This document shows positions 28,230-36,139 of a stretch of 64,000 nt of DNA, piece by piece (the stretch's first letter is position 1; each line of letters starts with the position of its first letter). The notes beneath the pieces were generated by a model. The model searched no databases. It saw nothing but the letters and a program-made list of their open reading frames with translations, and was not told the DNA's origin. Position numbers and translations under genes: made by a program. Source of the DNA: Anaerolinea sp. (GTDB taxonomy: Bacteria > Chloroflexota > Anaerolineae > Anaerolineales > Anaerolineaceae); NCBI GenBank assembly GCA_029975055.1, contig JARKPU010000013.1, forward strand, positions 186,001 to 250,000, given 5' to 3'.

Positions 28230-28345
28230 TTGTCTAAGCGCCGAATCCTTCGGAACGGGGGATCCTCTTGTGGGGCGAATCGCGGCCCAGCCGCGTAGAG
28301 CCAGTCTTCGGTTCGAGCCCGTCAGCTAACCTCGCAGGCGTTGAA
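28230..28345 (+). promoter_or_regulatory. ydaO/yuaA-type riboswitch (cyclic di-AMP aptamer)
   Basis: The sequence carries, in order, the conserved blocks I recall for the ydaO class: GCCGAATCC (28239-28247), GGGGGATCC (28257-28265), GGGGCGAATCGCGGC (28272-28286), a GTAGAGCC segment, and the long 3' block GAGCCCGTCAGCTAACCTCG (about 28315-28334) followed by CAGGCG, which can close the outer stem with the 5' GCGCC. This RNA class binds c-di-AMP and usually lowers expression of downstream genes when the nucleotide is abundant. Here it lies directly upstream of the ABC exporter and DUF1854 genes. Ends are approximate. The match is to conserved unpaired blocks, so confidence is high without a covariance-model search. 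Confidence 0.88.
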
Positions 28346-28351
28346 GACTCT

Positions 28352-28386
28352 GGCTGTACCTGAATCAACAGGCACAGCCTGGGCTT
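28352..28386 (+). terminator. Candidate expression-platform hairpin of the riboswitch
   Basis: A hairpin immediately after the aptamer: GGCTGTACCTG (28352-28362) pairs with CAGGCACAGCC (28369-28379) with one A-C mismatch and a 6-nt loop. TGGGCTTT follows, a weak T-tail. It could act as a transcription terminator whose formation depends on the aptamer's outer stem. The coding start is 34 bp further on, so translational control is also possible. Confidence 0.55.
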
Positions 28387-28419
28387 TAACGGTATCGCGA
28401 AGTTACTGGCGGAGGCAAC

Positions 28420-30687
28420 ATGAACCCGATTGAGCTGAAAGCTCCTTCACCTGAGGATCCTCAACGTTTAATCTCTTCGATTCCACCCCAAATTTTGGAT
28501 GAATTCGAGCGCCAGGGCGGCTGCATCGAACACCTGCAGATCGCTCTGGCGACCGACATGGCTGCCGACGGCTCCTTCGGCGAGCAGTGGCTGCTGATCG
28601 ACTCCGGGCTCATCCAGGTTATAACCCTGGAAAGGGGCAGGGGCAGGTTGATAACCCGCCTGGCCCTGGACGAGGTGGAGGACGCGCAGATCGAGCCTTG
28701 CGTGGGGAACGGTCTGTTGAAAGTCACGCAAAATGACCGGCAGCCGCTGGTGCTGATGCACTTCACCAACGAGCAGACCGAGCATTTCGCACTGGTGGCG
28801 CATTACCTGCGCCAGCGCCGCGAGCTGGGGGCTGAGGCTCCCGCGCCGGATTTCGAAGCCGAAGGGCAACACTGCCTTTCGTGCGGGCGGCGCTTGCTCG
28901 ACCCGTCCTTGAAGGTCTGCCCGAACTGCATCAAGCGCGGCCAGGTGATGCGGCGGCTGTTCCTACTGGCGCGGCCCTATTGGGGGCTTGGGGCGGTCCA
29001 CCTGTTGTTGATGCTGGCAGGTGTGCTGGTGGATTTGGTACCGCCTTATTTGACGCGCGTGTTGATCGACGATGTGCTCACCACTCAGGTACACACGAAC
29101 TGGCTGGCCTGGATCGTCGGCGGGTTGCTGGGGCTTCAGATTCTGCGCGTGTCGATCACCATTTCGGACGCGCTCCTCACCAACCGCATCAGCAGCCGCT
29201 TCGCCGCCGGTGTGCGCGAGAAGATGTTCGGCCACCTGAAGAAGCTCTCGCAGGAATTCTTCGACCGCAACGAGACCGGCCGCCTGCTCACGCGCATCAA
29301 CCAGGATACCGAGGAATTGCAGGGTCTGATCAACCAGATGGCGTCCTTCTTGCTCTATGCCGTGCTGGTGATCGGGATCGGCATTGTGCTCTTTTCCATG
29401 GCGCCCTCGCTGGGGCTGTTCGTGTTGATCCCTGCCCCGTTTGTGATGGTGGCGACTCTGCTTTACCACCGGCGCATGAACCCACATTTCAGGCGCTATT
29501 GGATCTCGCGCTGGCGCTTGAACTCCATGCTCAATACTTTCCTTTCGGGCATCCAGGTGGTGAAAGCTTTCGGGCAGGACGATCAGGAGGAAACACGCTA
29601 CCGCGACTTGAACAACCAGTCGCTGATGTCGCGCCTGAGGGTCGATCAGGCCTGGGGGCGCTTCTTCCCGTTGATTTCTTTCGCTTTCGGCGCGGGCGGG
29701 TTGATTATCTGGTACGCAGGCGGGCGGGCCGTTTTGCAGGACCGCATCTCGCTGGGGACCTTGATGGCTTTCCTGAGCTACCTGGGGATGTTCTACGGGC
29801 CGCTCTCGAACATGGCGCAGATCAGCCAGGCGCTCAACCGTTTTGCCACCATCTCGCAGCGCACTTTTGAATTCCTCGATGAGGAGCCGCGCGTGCAAGA
29901 GAAAGAAGCGCGCAAGCAGCTCGTGCCGGTGGATGGACGGATCACCTTTGATGATGTGACGTTTGGTTATAACCCATACTTCCCGGTGTTAAAGGATGTG
30001 AACTTTGATATCGCCCCGGGCGAATTGATCGGCGTAGTCGGGCCAAGCGGAGCGGGCAAGACCACCCTGGTGAACCTCATCTGCCGGTTCTACGACACGA
30101 CGAAGGGCTCAATCCGCATCGACGGCGTGGATGTGCGCGACCTGTCGCTCGATGACTTGCGCCGGAACATTGGCATCGTGCTGCAACAACCCTTCCTTTT
30201 CAGCGGGACGATTGCTGAAAACATTGCTTATGCCAGGCCGGAAGCCAGCCGGGAGGAGATCATCCGCGCTGCGAAAGCCGCCAACGCGCATGACTTCATC
30301 ACCAACCTGCCGGAAGGGTATGACACGATTGTGGGCGAGGGCGGAACCGGCCTTTCGGGCGGAGAGCGACAGCGCATCTCGATTGCGCGCGCCATTCTGC
30401 TCAACCCGAAGATTTTGATCCTGGATGAAGCCACTTCTTCGGTGGACACCGAGACCGAGCGCCAGATTCAAAAGGCGCTCGATACGCTGGTGCAGGGCCG
30501 GACGACCATCGCGATCGCGCACCGGCTTTCGACGCTCTACAACGCCGACCGGATCATTGCTCTCGACCACGGGCGCATCGCCGAGATGGGCTCTCCGCAA
30601 GACTTGATGGAGCACAAGGGCCTGTTCTACAACCTGGTGCAGATTCAATCTCAATTTGCCCGCCTCGATGGCGTGGTGGCGGTTTGA
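28420..30687 (+). CDS. ABC exporter (fused membrane and ATPase) with N-terminal sensor-like domain and zinc ribbon
   Basis: 755 residues. Residues 1-145 form a beta-rich PH-like domain. A zinc ribbon follows with Cys152/Cys155 and Cys167/Cys170 (CLSCGRRLL and VCPNC). A six-helix type I exporter membrane domain (about 180-480) precedes the ATPase: Walker A GPSGAGKTT at 541, signature LSGGERQR near 645, Walker B ILILDEATSS and the H-loop AIAHRLS. GGCGGAGG precedes the ATG. I recall that transporters with this N-terminus paired with DUF1854 proteins are named in databases as cyanophycin-metabolism-associated, but no cyanophycin synthetase is seen here. It is controlled by the upstream c-di-AMP riboswitch. 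The DUF1854 gene follows 19 bp later. The substrate is unknown. Confidence 0.88.
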   Translation: MNPIELKAPSPEDPQRLISSIPPQILDEFERQGGCIEHLQIALATDMAADGSFGEQWLLIDSGLIQVITLERGRGRLITRLALDEVEDAQIEPCVGNGLLKVTQNDRQPLVLMHFTNEQTEHFALVAHYLRQRRELGAEAPAPDFEAEGQHCLSCGRRLLDPSLKVCPNCIKRGQVMRRLFLLARPYWGLGAVHLLLMLAGVLVDLVPPYLTRVLIDDVLTTQVHTNWLAWIVGGLLGLQILRVSITISDALLTNRISSRFAAGVREKMFGHLKKLSQEFFDRNETGRLLTRINQDTEELQGLINQMASFLLYAVLVIGIGIVLFSMAPSLGLFVLIPAPFVMVATLLYHRRMNPHFRRYWISRWRLNSMLNTFLSGIQVVKAFGQDDQEETRYRDLNNQSLMSRLRVDQAWGRFFPLISFAFGAGGLIIWYAGGRAVLQDRISLGTLMAFLSYLGMFYGPLSNMAQISQALNRFATISQRTFEFLDEEPRVQEKEARKQLVPVDGRITFDDVTFGYNPYFPVLKDVNFDIAPGELIGVVGPSGAGKTTLVNLICRFYDTTKGSIRIDGVDVRDLSLDDLRRNIGIVLQQPFLFSGTIAENIAYARPEASREEIIRAAKAANAHDFITNLPEGYDTIVGEGGTGLSGGERQRISIARAILLNPKILILDEATSSVDTETERQIQKALDTLVQGRTTIAIAHRLSTLYNADRIIALDHGRIAEMGSPQDLMEHKGLFYNLVQIQSQFARLDGVVAV

Positions 30688-30706
30688 CGCGATGGAGGGA
30701 AGTGAA

Positions 30707-31246
30707 ATGTCGGATAGGCCTGTGGAACACGAAAGCTTCGAGAGCGTTTACCTGGATGCGAGTAGGGTTCGTTTCGCTTTCGACGGCGAAAACCTGACCT
30801 TCGTGGACGCCGACCAGGTACTCTACCCGCGCGTCACGCTGCGCCGGTCATTCCCGCTTTCGGCGCACAATAACCATATCCTTGTGCGCACCCCCGATGG
30901 CGAAATGGAGCGCGGGAAAGAAATTGGCATCATCGAGGACATTTCGCTGCTGGATGCGGAGTCTAAAGAAGCCGTGCTGCGCGAGCTGCGCCTGCATTAT
31001 TTTGTGCCCAGGATCTTGCGCATCGACCAGATCCGCGAAGAGTTCGGCTTTCTATACTGGAAAGTGGAGACCGACCGGGGCGCAAAGGAATTCATCATGC
31101 GCGACAGCATCATCGGCTCGGTGCGGAGGGTTTCTCAGAACCGCTGGCTGGTGATCGACATCAACCAGACGCGCTACGAGGTTCATGATTTCTCCGCGCT
31201 GGACGAACACAGCCAAAATCTGCTAAGGCGTTATTTGTTGCTGTAA
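30707..31246 (+). CDS. DUF1854 protein, partner of the preceding ABC exporter
   Basis: 179 residues. ATG at 30707 is chosen because GGAGGGAAGTGAA precedes it; earlier in-frame starts overlap the exporter gene. The protein is beta-rich and soluble. DUF1854-like segments are visible: FADGENL-like FDGENLTFVDA, YPRVTLRRSFPL, EIGIIEDISLLD and a C-terminal stretch beginning YFVPRILRI. Proteins with this domain are commonly encoded next to ABC exporters that carry an N-terminal zinc ribbon, suggesting a regulatory or accessory subunit. No membrane segment or enzyme motif is visible. It shares the riboswitch-controlled mRNA with the exporter. Confidence 0.82.
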   Translation: MSDRPVEHESFESVYLDASRVRFAFDGENLTFVDADQVLYPRVTLRRSFPLSAHNNHILVRTPDGEMERGKEIGIIEDISLLDAESKEAVLRELRLHYFVPRILRIDQIREEFGFLYWKVETDRGAKEFIMRDSIIGSVRRVSQNRWLVIDINQTRYEVHDFSALDEHSQNLLRRYLLL

Positions 31247-31290
31247 TATAATATCTTCAATTCACCTGTTAACGCTCTCAAGGAGGCTGG

Positions 31291-31314
31291 ATGCCTGGAC
31301 GGTTTGGACCATGA
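31291..31314 (+). CDS. Possible 7-codon leader peptide coupled to the GH5 gene
   Basis: AGGAGG at 31281-31286 is the only strong ribosome site upstream of the GH5 lipoprotein gene, but it lies 24 bp from that start. It is 4 bp from an ATG at 31291 that opens the tiny frame MPGRFGP. The TGA of that frame overlaps the GH5 ATG (CCATGA). This is the geometry of a translationally coupled leader peptide. Chance is possible, since the frame is so short. Confidence 0.4.
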   Translation: MPGRFGP

Positions 31315-32447
31315 AGGCGATTCTCATCGGCCTGTGTTTGATCATTCTAACGGCCGGGTGCGTGCCGGCCGCTTCGACGAGCCAGCCAACGGCGGTCCCT
31401 CCCTCGCCCGAGCCTTCCGCCACAAGCGCCCCGGCGGTGACGGCTTCGCCGGAACCCAGCGCAACGCCTGCTGTTCCAACCCAAACGCCTTTCATCATAA
31501 CCGAAAGTGAACGCCTGGCCTATGAGCGCAATGAGCGCCTCGGGCGCGGGGTGAACCTCGGCAATGCGCTCGAAGCCCCAAATGAAGGTGAATGGGGTGT
31601 GACCCTGGAGGAAGGCTTCTTTGACCTGATCCATGAGGCCGGGTTCTCTTCGGTTCGCGTGCCCATCCGCTGGAACGCGCATGCCGGCGATAAGCCCCCC
31701 TACACGGTTGACCCTGCGTTCTTCGCTCGCGTGGATTGGGTGGTGGAGCAGGCCATGCAGCGCGACCTGGCCGTGATTCTCGACTGGCATCATTACGTGG
31801 AGATCATGGAAGCGCCGATGGGCCACCATGACCGTTTTATGGCAATCTGGGAGCAAATCGCGGAGCATTACAAGAGCATGCCCGATACGGTGTACTTCGA
31901 GCTGCTCAACGAGCCGAACGGGACGATTGGCGCAACTTCGTGGAACAAATTCGTCGCCGAAGCCATCCAGATCATCCGCCGCACGAACCCGACGCGCACG
32001 ATCATCGTTGGCCCCGGTAACTGGAATTCGATTGGCAACCTCTACGACCTGCTCCTGCCTCCAGACGAACACAACCTCATCGTGACCGTTCATTATTACC
32101 AGCCTTTTCAGTTCACCCACCAGGGCGCGGACTGGGCTGAAGGCTCGGAAGCCTGGCTGGGCACAAAATGGACCGGCAGCCCGGCTGAAAAATCGGCGGT
32201 AGGCCGTGATTTCGATGCCGCGTTGAAATGGTCGCGGCAGAATCATCGGCCGATCTTCCTGGGTGAGTTTGGCGCATACTCGGAAGCGGATATGGAGTCG
32301 AGGAGCCGGTGGACCGAGTTTATTGCCCGCAGCGCCGAAGAGCGCGGCTTCAGCTGGGCCTATTGGGAATTTTGCTCCGGGTTTGGCGTTTATGACCTGG
32401 CGAACCGGAAGTGGAACGAGCCCATCCTCACCGCCCTGCTGCCATAG
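31311..32447 (+). CDS. Surface-anchored GH5 endoglycanase (cellulase-like) lipoprotein
   Basis: 378 residues. Lipoprotein signal with lipobox LTAGC at Cys17, a Pro/Ser/Thr/Ala-rich linker (about 18-60), and a GH5 catalytic domain opening with RGVNLGNALEAP. The acid/base is Glu201 (ELLNEPNG) and the nucleophile Glu319 (FLGEFGAY). Other conserved residues include the Arg of VRVPIRW, HHY in DWHHYVE, the HYY strand end and the WEFC segment. It should cut beta-1,4-glucan or mannan outside the cell, producing oligosaccharides for import. The ATG overlaps a 7-codon leader frame, and the next gene begins 10 bp after the stop. Confidence 0.9.
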   Translation: MKAILIGLCLIILTAGCVPAASTSQPTAVPPSPEPSATSAPAVTASPEPSATPAVPTQTPFIITESERLAYERNERLGRGVNLGNALEAPNEGEWGVTLEEGFFDLIHEAGFSSVRVPIRWNAHAGDKPPYTVDPAFFARVDWVVEQAMQRDLAVILDWHHYVEIMEAPMGHHDRFMAIWEQIAEHYKSMPDTVYFELLNEPNGTIGATSWNKFVAEAIQIIRRTNPTRTIIVGPGNWNSIGNLYDLLLPPDEHNLIVTVHYYQPFQFTHQGADWAEGSEAWLGTKWTGSPAEKSAVGRDFDAALKWSRQNHRPIFLGEFGAYSEADMESRSRWTEFIARSAEERGFSWAYWEFCSGFGVYDLANRKWNEPILTALLP

Positions 32448-32457
32448 GAGGCTTGTG

Positions 32458-32856
32458 ATGAACCTCGCAGAGAAGATCCTGGCATATTTCAAAGTCTTCT
32501 TGATCTTATTCGTGAAGAAGGTCTTGCTCGTCGTCCTGGCAGTTGCGGGGCTGGTTGGGCTTTCATTCCTCATCACCGGGAATTTTTCCACAGCGGCCTT
32601 GAGCGAGCGCATGGTTTGGACCGGCCTTGGCATCGCTATCCTCTGCGGCTTTCTGGTGTTCGGCTCAACGGTCGGCGGGCGTGACTTCGGCGTGCCGGGT
32701 GCTTTCATTCGCTCGGCGCATGTGGATACGATCATTGATTACAACATCGCCGTGCGCCAGGAGGTGGAAACGCGCTTCGACTTCCGCATCCAGGGTTTCA
32801 TCGTTGGCTTGTGCGTGTTTGGGCTTGGCGCGCTCATTCAATCGATCTTCGGCTGA
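32458..32856 (+). CDS. Small membrane protein, paralogue of the one at 21624
   Basis: 132 residues, ATG with TAGGAGG just upstream. Three probable membrane helices (about 13-41, 53-70, 108-130) with a charged loop between the second and third. It aligns over most of its length with the protein at 21624: both have LVxLSFxIT, an S(E/D)RxVWxGxG segment, an FGV and a C-terminal GALI. The family is unknown to me. Here it follows a secreted GH5 gene, and there it precedes an exporter, so the shared feature is proximity to envelope or export functions. Confidence 0.72.
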   Translation: MNLAEKILAYFKVFLILFVKKVLLVVLAVAGLVGLSFLITGNFSTAALSERMVWTGLGIAILCGFLVFGSTVGGRDFGVPGAFIRSAHVDTIIDYNIAVRQEVETRFDFRIQGFIVGLCVFGLGALIQSIFG

Positions 32857-32909
32857 AGAGGCCGGGTTATTAACTTGATGAATCACACTCTCACTCGAAG
32901 GAGGTAAGT

Positions 32910-34121
32910 ATGGCGAAACCTGTCACCATCCAGGATGTGCAGACTTTCCTGGTGCAAACAGCGGGCGGAGGAACGCGCTTCATCGTTGTCAAAGTGATCA
33001 CCTCGGAGCCGGGGTTGTATGGCCTGGGGTGCGCCACCTTCACGCAGCGCTTCAGGGCGGTTTATGCGGCCCTGGAACACCACGTGAAGCCGTTTGTGAT
33101 CGGCAAAGATGTTTCGCGCATCGAAGAACTCTTCCAGATGAACCTGGTCAACGGCTATTGGCGCAACGGCCCGGTGCTCAACAATGCCATATCGGGGATC
33201 GATGAAGCCCTGTGGGACATCAAGGGCAAGATGGCGAACATGCCAGTCTATGACCTGCTGGGGGGCAAGTGCCGCGAAGCTGCAGCCTGTTACGCTCATG
33301 CCGACGGGCGCGACCCCAAGGAAGTCCTTGAGAATGTGCGCAAGTTCCAGGAACAGGGTTATAAGTATATTCGCGTGCAGATGGGCGGTTACGGGGGCAA
33401 ATCGCAGAAGTTCTACAAGCCGGAGGGCGCGCCGGATGGGGCTTACTTCGACCCTCGCTCCTACACGCGCAACATGCTGCGCATGATCGAGTATGTGCGC
33501 TCAGAGGTCGGCGATGAAGTGGAGTTGCTGCACGATGTGCACGAGCGTCTTTCGCCGATCGACACGGTGAAGTTTGCCAAGGATGTGGAGCAGTTCAACC
33601 TCTTCTTCCTGGAGGATTCGTTGGCGCCGGAGGATATCGAGTATTTCCGACATATCCGTAAGGTGTGCGCCACGCCAATCGCGATGGGTGAGCTGTTCAA
33701 CAACCCGCGCGAGTGGCGCCTGTTGATCGAAGAGCGCCTGTTGGATTTCCTGCGCATGCACGTCAGCCAGATTGGCGGGATCACCCCTGCGCGCAACGCC
33801 GCCATCCATGGGCAGATCTACGGCGTCCGCACGGCCTGGCACGGCCCGGGCGATACTTCTCCGGTGGGCCATGCCGCCAACTTGCACCTCGACCTGTGGG
33901 CGCCGAACTTCGGCATCCAGGAATGGTGCCGCTTCGACAGCCTGGTGTACGATATGTTCCCGGGGCTGCCGGTGGTCCGCAACGGGTACATGTACCCGAA
34001 TGATAAGCCCGGGCTGGGGATCGAGTTCGACGAGAAACTTGCCGCCAAGTACCCGCCTAAAGATGAGGTGGATTGGTGGACACAAACGCGTCTGCCGGAT
34101 GGGAGCCCGACCAGGCCATGA
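32910..34121 (+). CDS. Mannonate-dehydratase-like enolase-superfamily enzyme (RspA/ManD type)
   Basis: 403 residues, an enolase-superfamily sugar-acid dehydratase. Probable metal ligands are Asp209 (LLHDVHERL), Glu235 (FFLEDSL) and Glu261 (AMGELFNNP). His211 and His311 (TAWHGPGDTSPVGHAANLHL) are candidate catalytic residues. The spacing is close to what I recall for characterised D-mannonate dehydratases of this subgroup, which convert mannonate or gluconate to 2-keto-3-deoxygluconate. The loop RVQMGGYGG differs from the most active mannonate enzymes I recall, so the true acid may be another hexonate. GAAGGAGG lies upstream of the ATG. It overlaps the lactonase gene by 4 bp and could feed kdgK at 1152. 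Confidence 0.83.
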   Translation: MAKPVTIQDVQTFLVQTAGGGTRFIVVKVITSEPGLYGLGCATFTQRFRAVYAALEHHVKPFVIGKDVSRIEELFQMNLVNGYWRNGPVLNNAISGIDEALWDIKGKMANMPVYDLLGGKCREAAACYAHADGRDPKEVLENVRKFQEQGYKYIRVQMGGYGGKSQKFYKPEGAPDGAYFDPRSYTRNMLRMIEYVRSEVGDEVELLHDVHERLSPIDTVKFAKDVEQFNLFFLEDSLAPEDIEYFRHIRKVCATPIAMGELFNNPREWRLLIEERLLDFLRMHVSQIGGITPARNAAIHGQIYGVRTAWHGPGDTSPVGHAANLHLDLWAPNFGIQEWCRFDSLVYDMFPGLPVVRNGYMYPNDKPGLGIEFDEKLAAKYPPKDEVDWWTQTRLPDGSPTRP

Positions 34122-35182
34122 AACGCATCTTGTACGTCGGAACCTATACTGCCTCCAGGCCGGGCGAGGAGCATCGCAAAGAAGGTATTTATACCTATAC
34201 CTTCGATCAAGGGAGCGGCAGGCTGGCGCTTTCTTCGGCTGCCGTCTCAGGCGACAACCCCTCGTTCCTGGCGGTTTCACCCGACCGGCGCTTCCTTTTC
34301 TCAGTCAACGAGAAGCGCGACGGCGGCGTGAGTTCGTTCTCCATCGATCAAGCCACAGGCGCGCTCACGCGCCTCAACAGCGAGCCTACCCGCGGTGCCG
34401 ACCCGTGCTACCTATCGACCGATCCGGCCGGGCGCTGGCTGTTGACCGCCAATTATTCGGGCGGCAGCCTGTGCGTACACCCCATCGGGCCTGACGGGCG
34501 GCTGGGGCCAATGAGCGATTTTATCCAGCACGAGGGGAAGGGCCCGAACCCGGCCCGGCAGGAAAAAGCCCACGCGCACTCCATCCGCTTTGCGCCGGGC
34601 GGTCAATTTGTGCTGGCAGCCGACCTGGGGCTGGACTCGGTGTTGATTTACCGGCTTGGCAGCGAGGGCAAGCTCACGCTCCACGGCAAGGCGGCATTCG
34701 CACCGGGCACCGGGCCGCGCCACTTCGATTACCACCCAAACGGTGGTTTCATATACGTGGCAGGAGAGCTGGCGAGCAGCATCACGGCCTGCACCTGGGA
34801 TGCCGCAAAAGGCGTTTTGACCCCCTTCCAGAGCCTTTCGACGCTGCCGGCAGGGTTCAGCGGAGAGAATATCGTCGCCGATATTCATGTGCACCCGAGC
34901 GGGCGCTGGGTGGTGGTTTCGAACCGAGGCCACCACAGCCTGGCACTCTTCTCGATTGACCCAGCCTCAGGCAGCCTGGCTCTGGTGGGGCATGAACCAA
35001 CGCGCGGAGCCTGGCCAAGGAATTTTGCCATCGACCCTGATGGCGAATACCTGCTGGCCGCCAACCAGTACACAGATAATATTGTTACTTTCCGCATCGA
35101 CCCAAGCAGCGGGCGGCTCGCGGCCACCGGAGAAGAAACGCACGTTCCCAGCCCGGTGTGCCTCCGCTTCATCGATCTGTAA
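34118..35182 (+). CDS. Lactonase-family seven-bladed propeller (sugar lactonase)
   Basis: 354 residues of the 6-phosphogluconolactonase/lactonase propeller family. Visible motifs are the N-terminal ILYVGTYT, repeated blade segments ending in NPSFLAVSPDRRFLF and DPCYLSTDPAGRWLL, HAHSIRFAPGGQFVLAADLGLD, GPRHFDYHPNG and PRNFAIDPDGEYLLAANQ. It should hydrolyse aldonolactones to aldonates in the cytosol. The ATG overlaps the dehydratase stop (ATGA), so the two are translationally coupled and probably act in successive steps. The start at 34118 is supported by this overlap; a longer frame from 34073 is rejected. Confidence 0.87.
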   Translation: MKRILYVGTYTASRPGEEHRKEGIYTYTFDQGSGRLALSSAAVSGDNPSFLAVSPDRRFLFSVNEKRDGGVSSFSIDQATGALTRLNSEPTRGADPCYLSTDPAGRWLLTANYSGGSLCVHPIGPDGRLGPMSDFIQHEGKGPNPARQEKAHAHSIRFAPGGQFVLAADLGLDSVLIYRLGSEGKLTLHGKAAFAPGTGPRHFDYHPNGGFIYVAGELASSITACTWDAAKGVLTPFQSLSTLPAGFSGENIVADIHVHPSGRWVVVSNRGHHSLALFSIDPASGSLALVGHEPTRGAWPRNFAIDPDGEYLLAANQYTDNIVTFRIDPSSGRLAATGEETHVPSPVCLRFIDL

Positions 35183-35189
35183 ATCCGCT

Positions 35190-35227
35190 CCCTCCTGGCG
35201 GTCTATACGCCAGGACCGCCAGGAGGG
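35190..35227 (+). terminator. 14-bp hairpin between lactonase and RraA-like genes
   Basis: A perfect 14-bp stem (35190-35203 with 35214-35227) and 10-nt loop, starting 7 bp after the lactonase stop codon. GAAAACC follows rather than a T-tract. It may stabilise the upstream mRNA or attenuate transcription. The next gene starts 45 bp later with no obvious promoter between. Confidence 0.6.
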
Positions 35228-35272
35228 AAAACCAAACGGAGCCCGATCAACTCACCACTTTACCTGGAGGAA

Positions 35273-36040
35273 ATGATGTCTGCGTTTAATTGGACGAAAG
35301 AAATTCGGCACCTCAATATCACCGATCTCGAGCGCATCGAGCGCTTCCGCCGCGCCGGATACGGCGGATCGGTCTCGGATTCGCTTGCCAGCCTGGGCGT
35401 GACGAACACGGTCTTCTCAGACCGCTTCAAACCGCTGCGGCAGGGCATGCAGCTGGTGGGGCGGGCTTTGCCGATCAAGCTGCATTCGCAGGTGGATTTG
35501 AGCGAATTCCCCGACCTGAAAGCCAAGCAAGAGCAGCGCTGGCAGGAAGAAGGCGGTCACCCGCAAAAGCGCATGATGCGCGCGGTAGCCGAATCGGAGC
35601 CGGGCTCGGTCTTGGTCTTCGATTGTGGCGGCGATATGCAGCCGGCTCACTTTGGTGAAATGAGCTGCCAGGTTGCATACGCTCATGGCTGCCGGGGCAT
35701 GCTCCTGGCGGGGAACTGCCGCGACACCCAATACGTGCTCAAGATGGCGGATTTCCCGATGTTCACATTTGGCACGCGGCCGAATGCCTTCGGCGGCTGG
35801 GTCGTCACCGAGGTGAATGTGCCGGTGTACCTGCCGGGGCATATCACGCATTACGTCAAGGTGACCCCGGGCGATTTCATCTTCGCCGATAACGACGGGG
35901 CGCAGTTGATCCCGAAGGACCTGGTGGATGAGGTGCTCCTGCGCGTTGAAGATATCTACGCCAAAGAGAACGAAGAACGCGAGCAGCTTGCCGCGGGAAT
36001 GCCCATCGACGAGGTGTACCGCGTTTTCGGGGTGCTTTAA
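35273..36040 (+). CDS. RraA-family protein (possible 2-keto acid aldolase)
   Basis: 255 residues with the RraA/HMG-aldolase fold. Visible are VSDSLASLGV near the N-terminus, the GSVLVFDCGGDMQPAHFGE segment, GCRGMLLAGNCRDTQ (the conserved G-x-RD motif of metal-dependent RraA-like aldolases) and GDFIFADNDGAQLIPKDL. Family members include 4-hydroxy-4-methyl-2-oxoglutarate aldolases, oxaloacetate decarboxylases and RNase E regulators. Because the catalytic Arg-Asp is present, an enzyme is more likely than a regulator. In this cluster it could cleave a 2-keto-3-deoxy sugar acid, which is an inference. TGGAGG precedes the tandem ATGs. Confidence 0.83.
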   Translation: MMSAFNWTKEIRHLNITDLERIERFRRAGYGGSVSDSLASLGVTNTVFSDRFKPLRQGMQLVGRALPIKLHSQVDLSEFPDLKAKQEQRWQEEGGHPQKRMMRAVAESEPGSVLVFDCGGDMQPAHFGEMSCQVAYAHGCRGMLLAGNCRDTQYVLKMADFPMFTFGTRPNAFGGWVVTEVNVPVYLPGHITHYVKVTPGDFIFADNDGAQLIPKDLVDEVLLRVEDIYAKENEEREQLAAGMPIDEVYRVFGVL

Positions 36041-36066
36041 ACCGGCACCTGCCGTGGGGCTTCTAT

Positions 36067-36112
36067 GCCGGGGCGCAGGCCGCCCGAGCCTTGCGCCCCG
36101 GCTTTGAATTTA
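36067..36112 (+). terminator. Intrinsic-terminator-like hairpin after the RraA-like gene
   Basis: An 11-bp perfect stem (36067-36077 with 36092-36102), extendable with a bulge, followed by TTTGAATTTA. It ends about 30 bp before the SDR start, which leaves little room for a separate promoter. It may therefore be partial. Confidence 0.6.
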
Positions 36113-36139
36113 CGACGCGAGCGAGAAAACGAGGTGCGC

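Noticed and set aside
28295..28320. GGTTCGAG segment that looks like a tRNA T-loop
   Set aside because: No acceptor or anticodon arms fit around it. It is part of the conserved ydaO aptamer.
30656..30706. Longer start for the DUF1854 protein, overlapping the exporter gene
   Set aside because: The ATG at 30707 has an excellent ribosome site, and the extra residues do not look like part of the domain.
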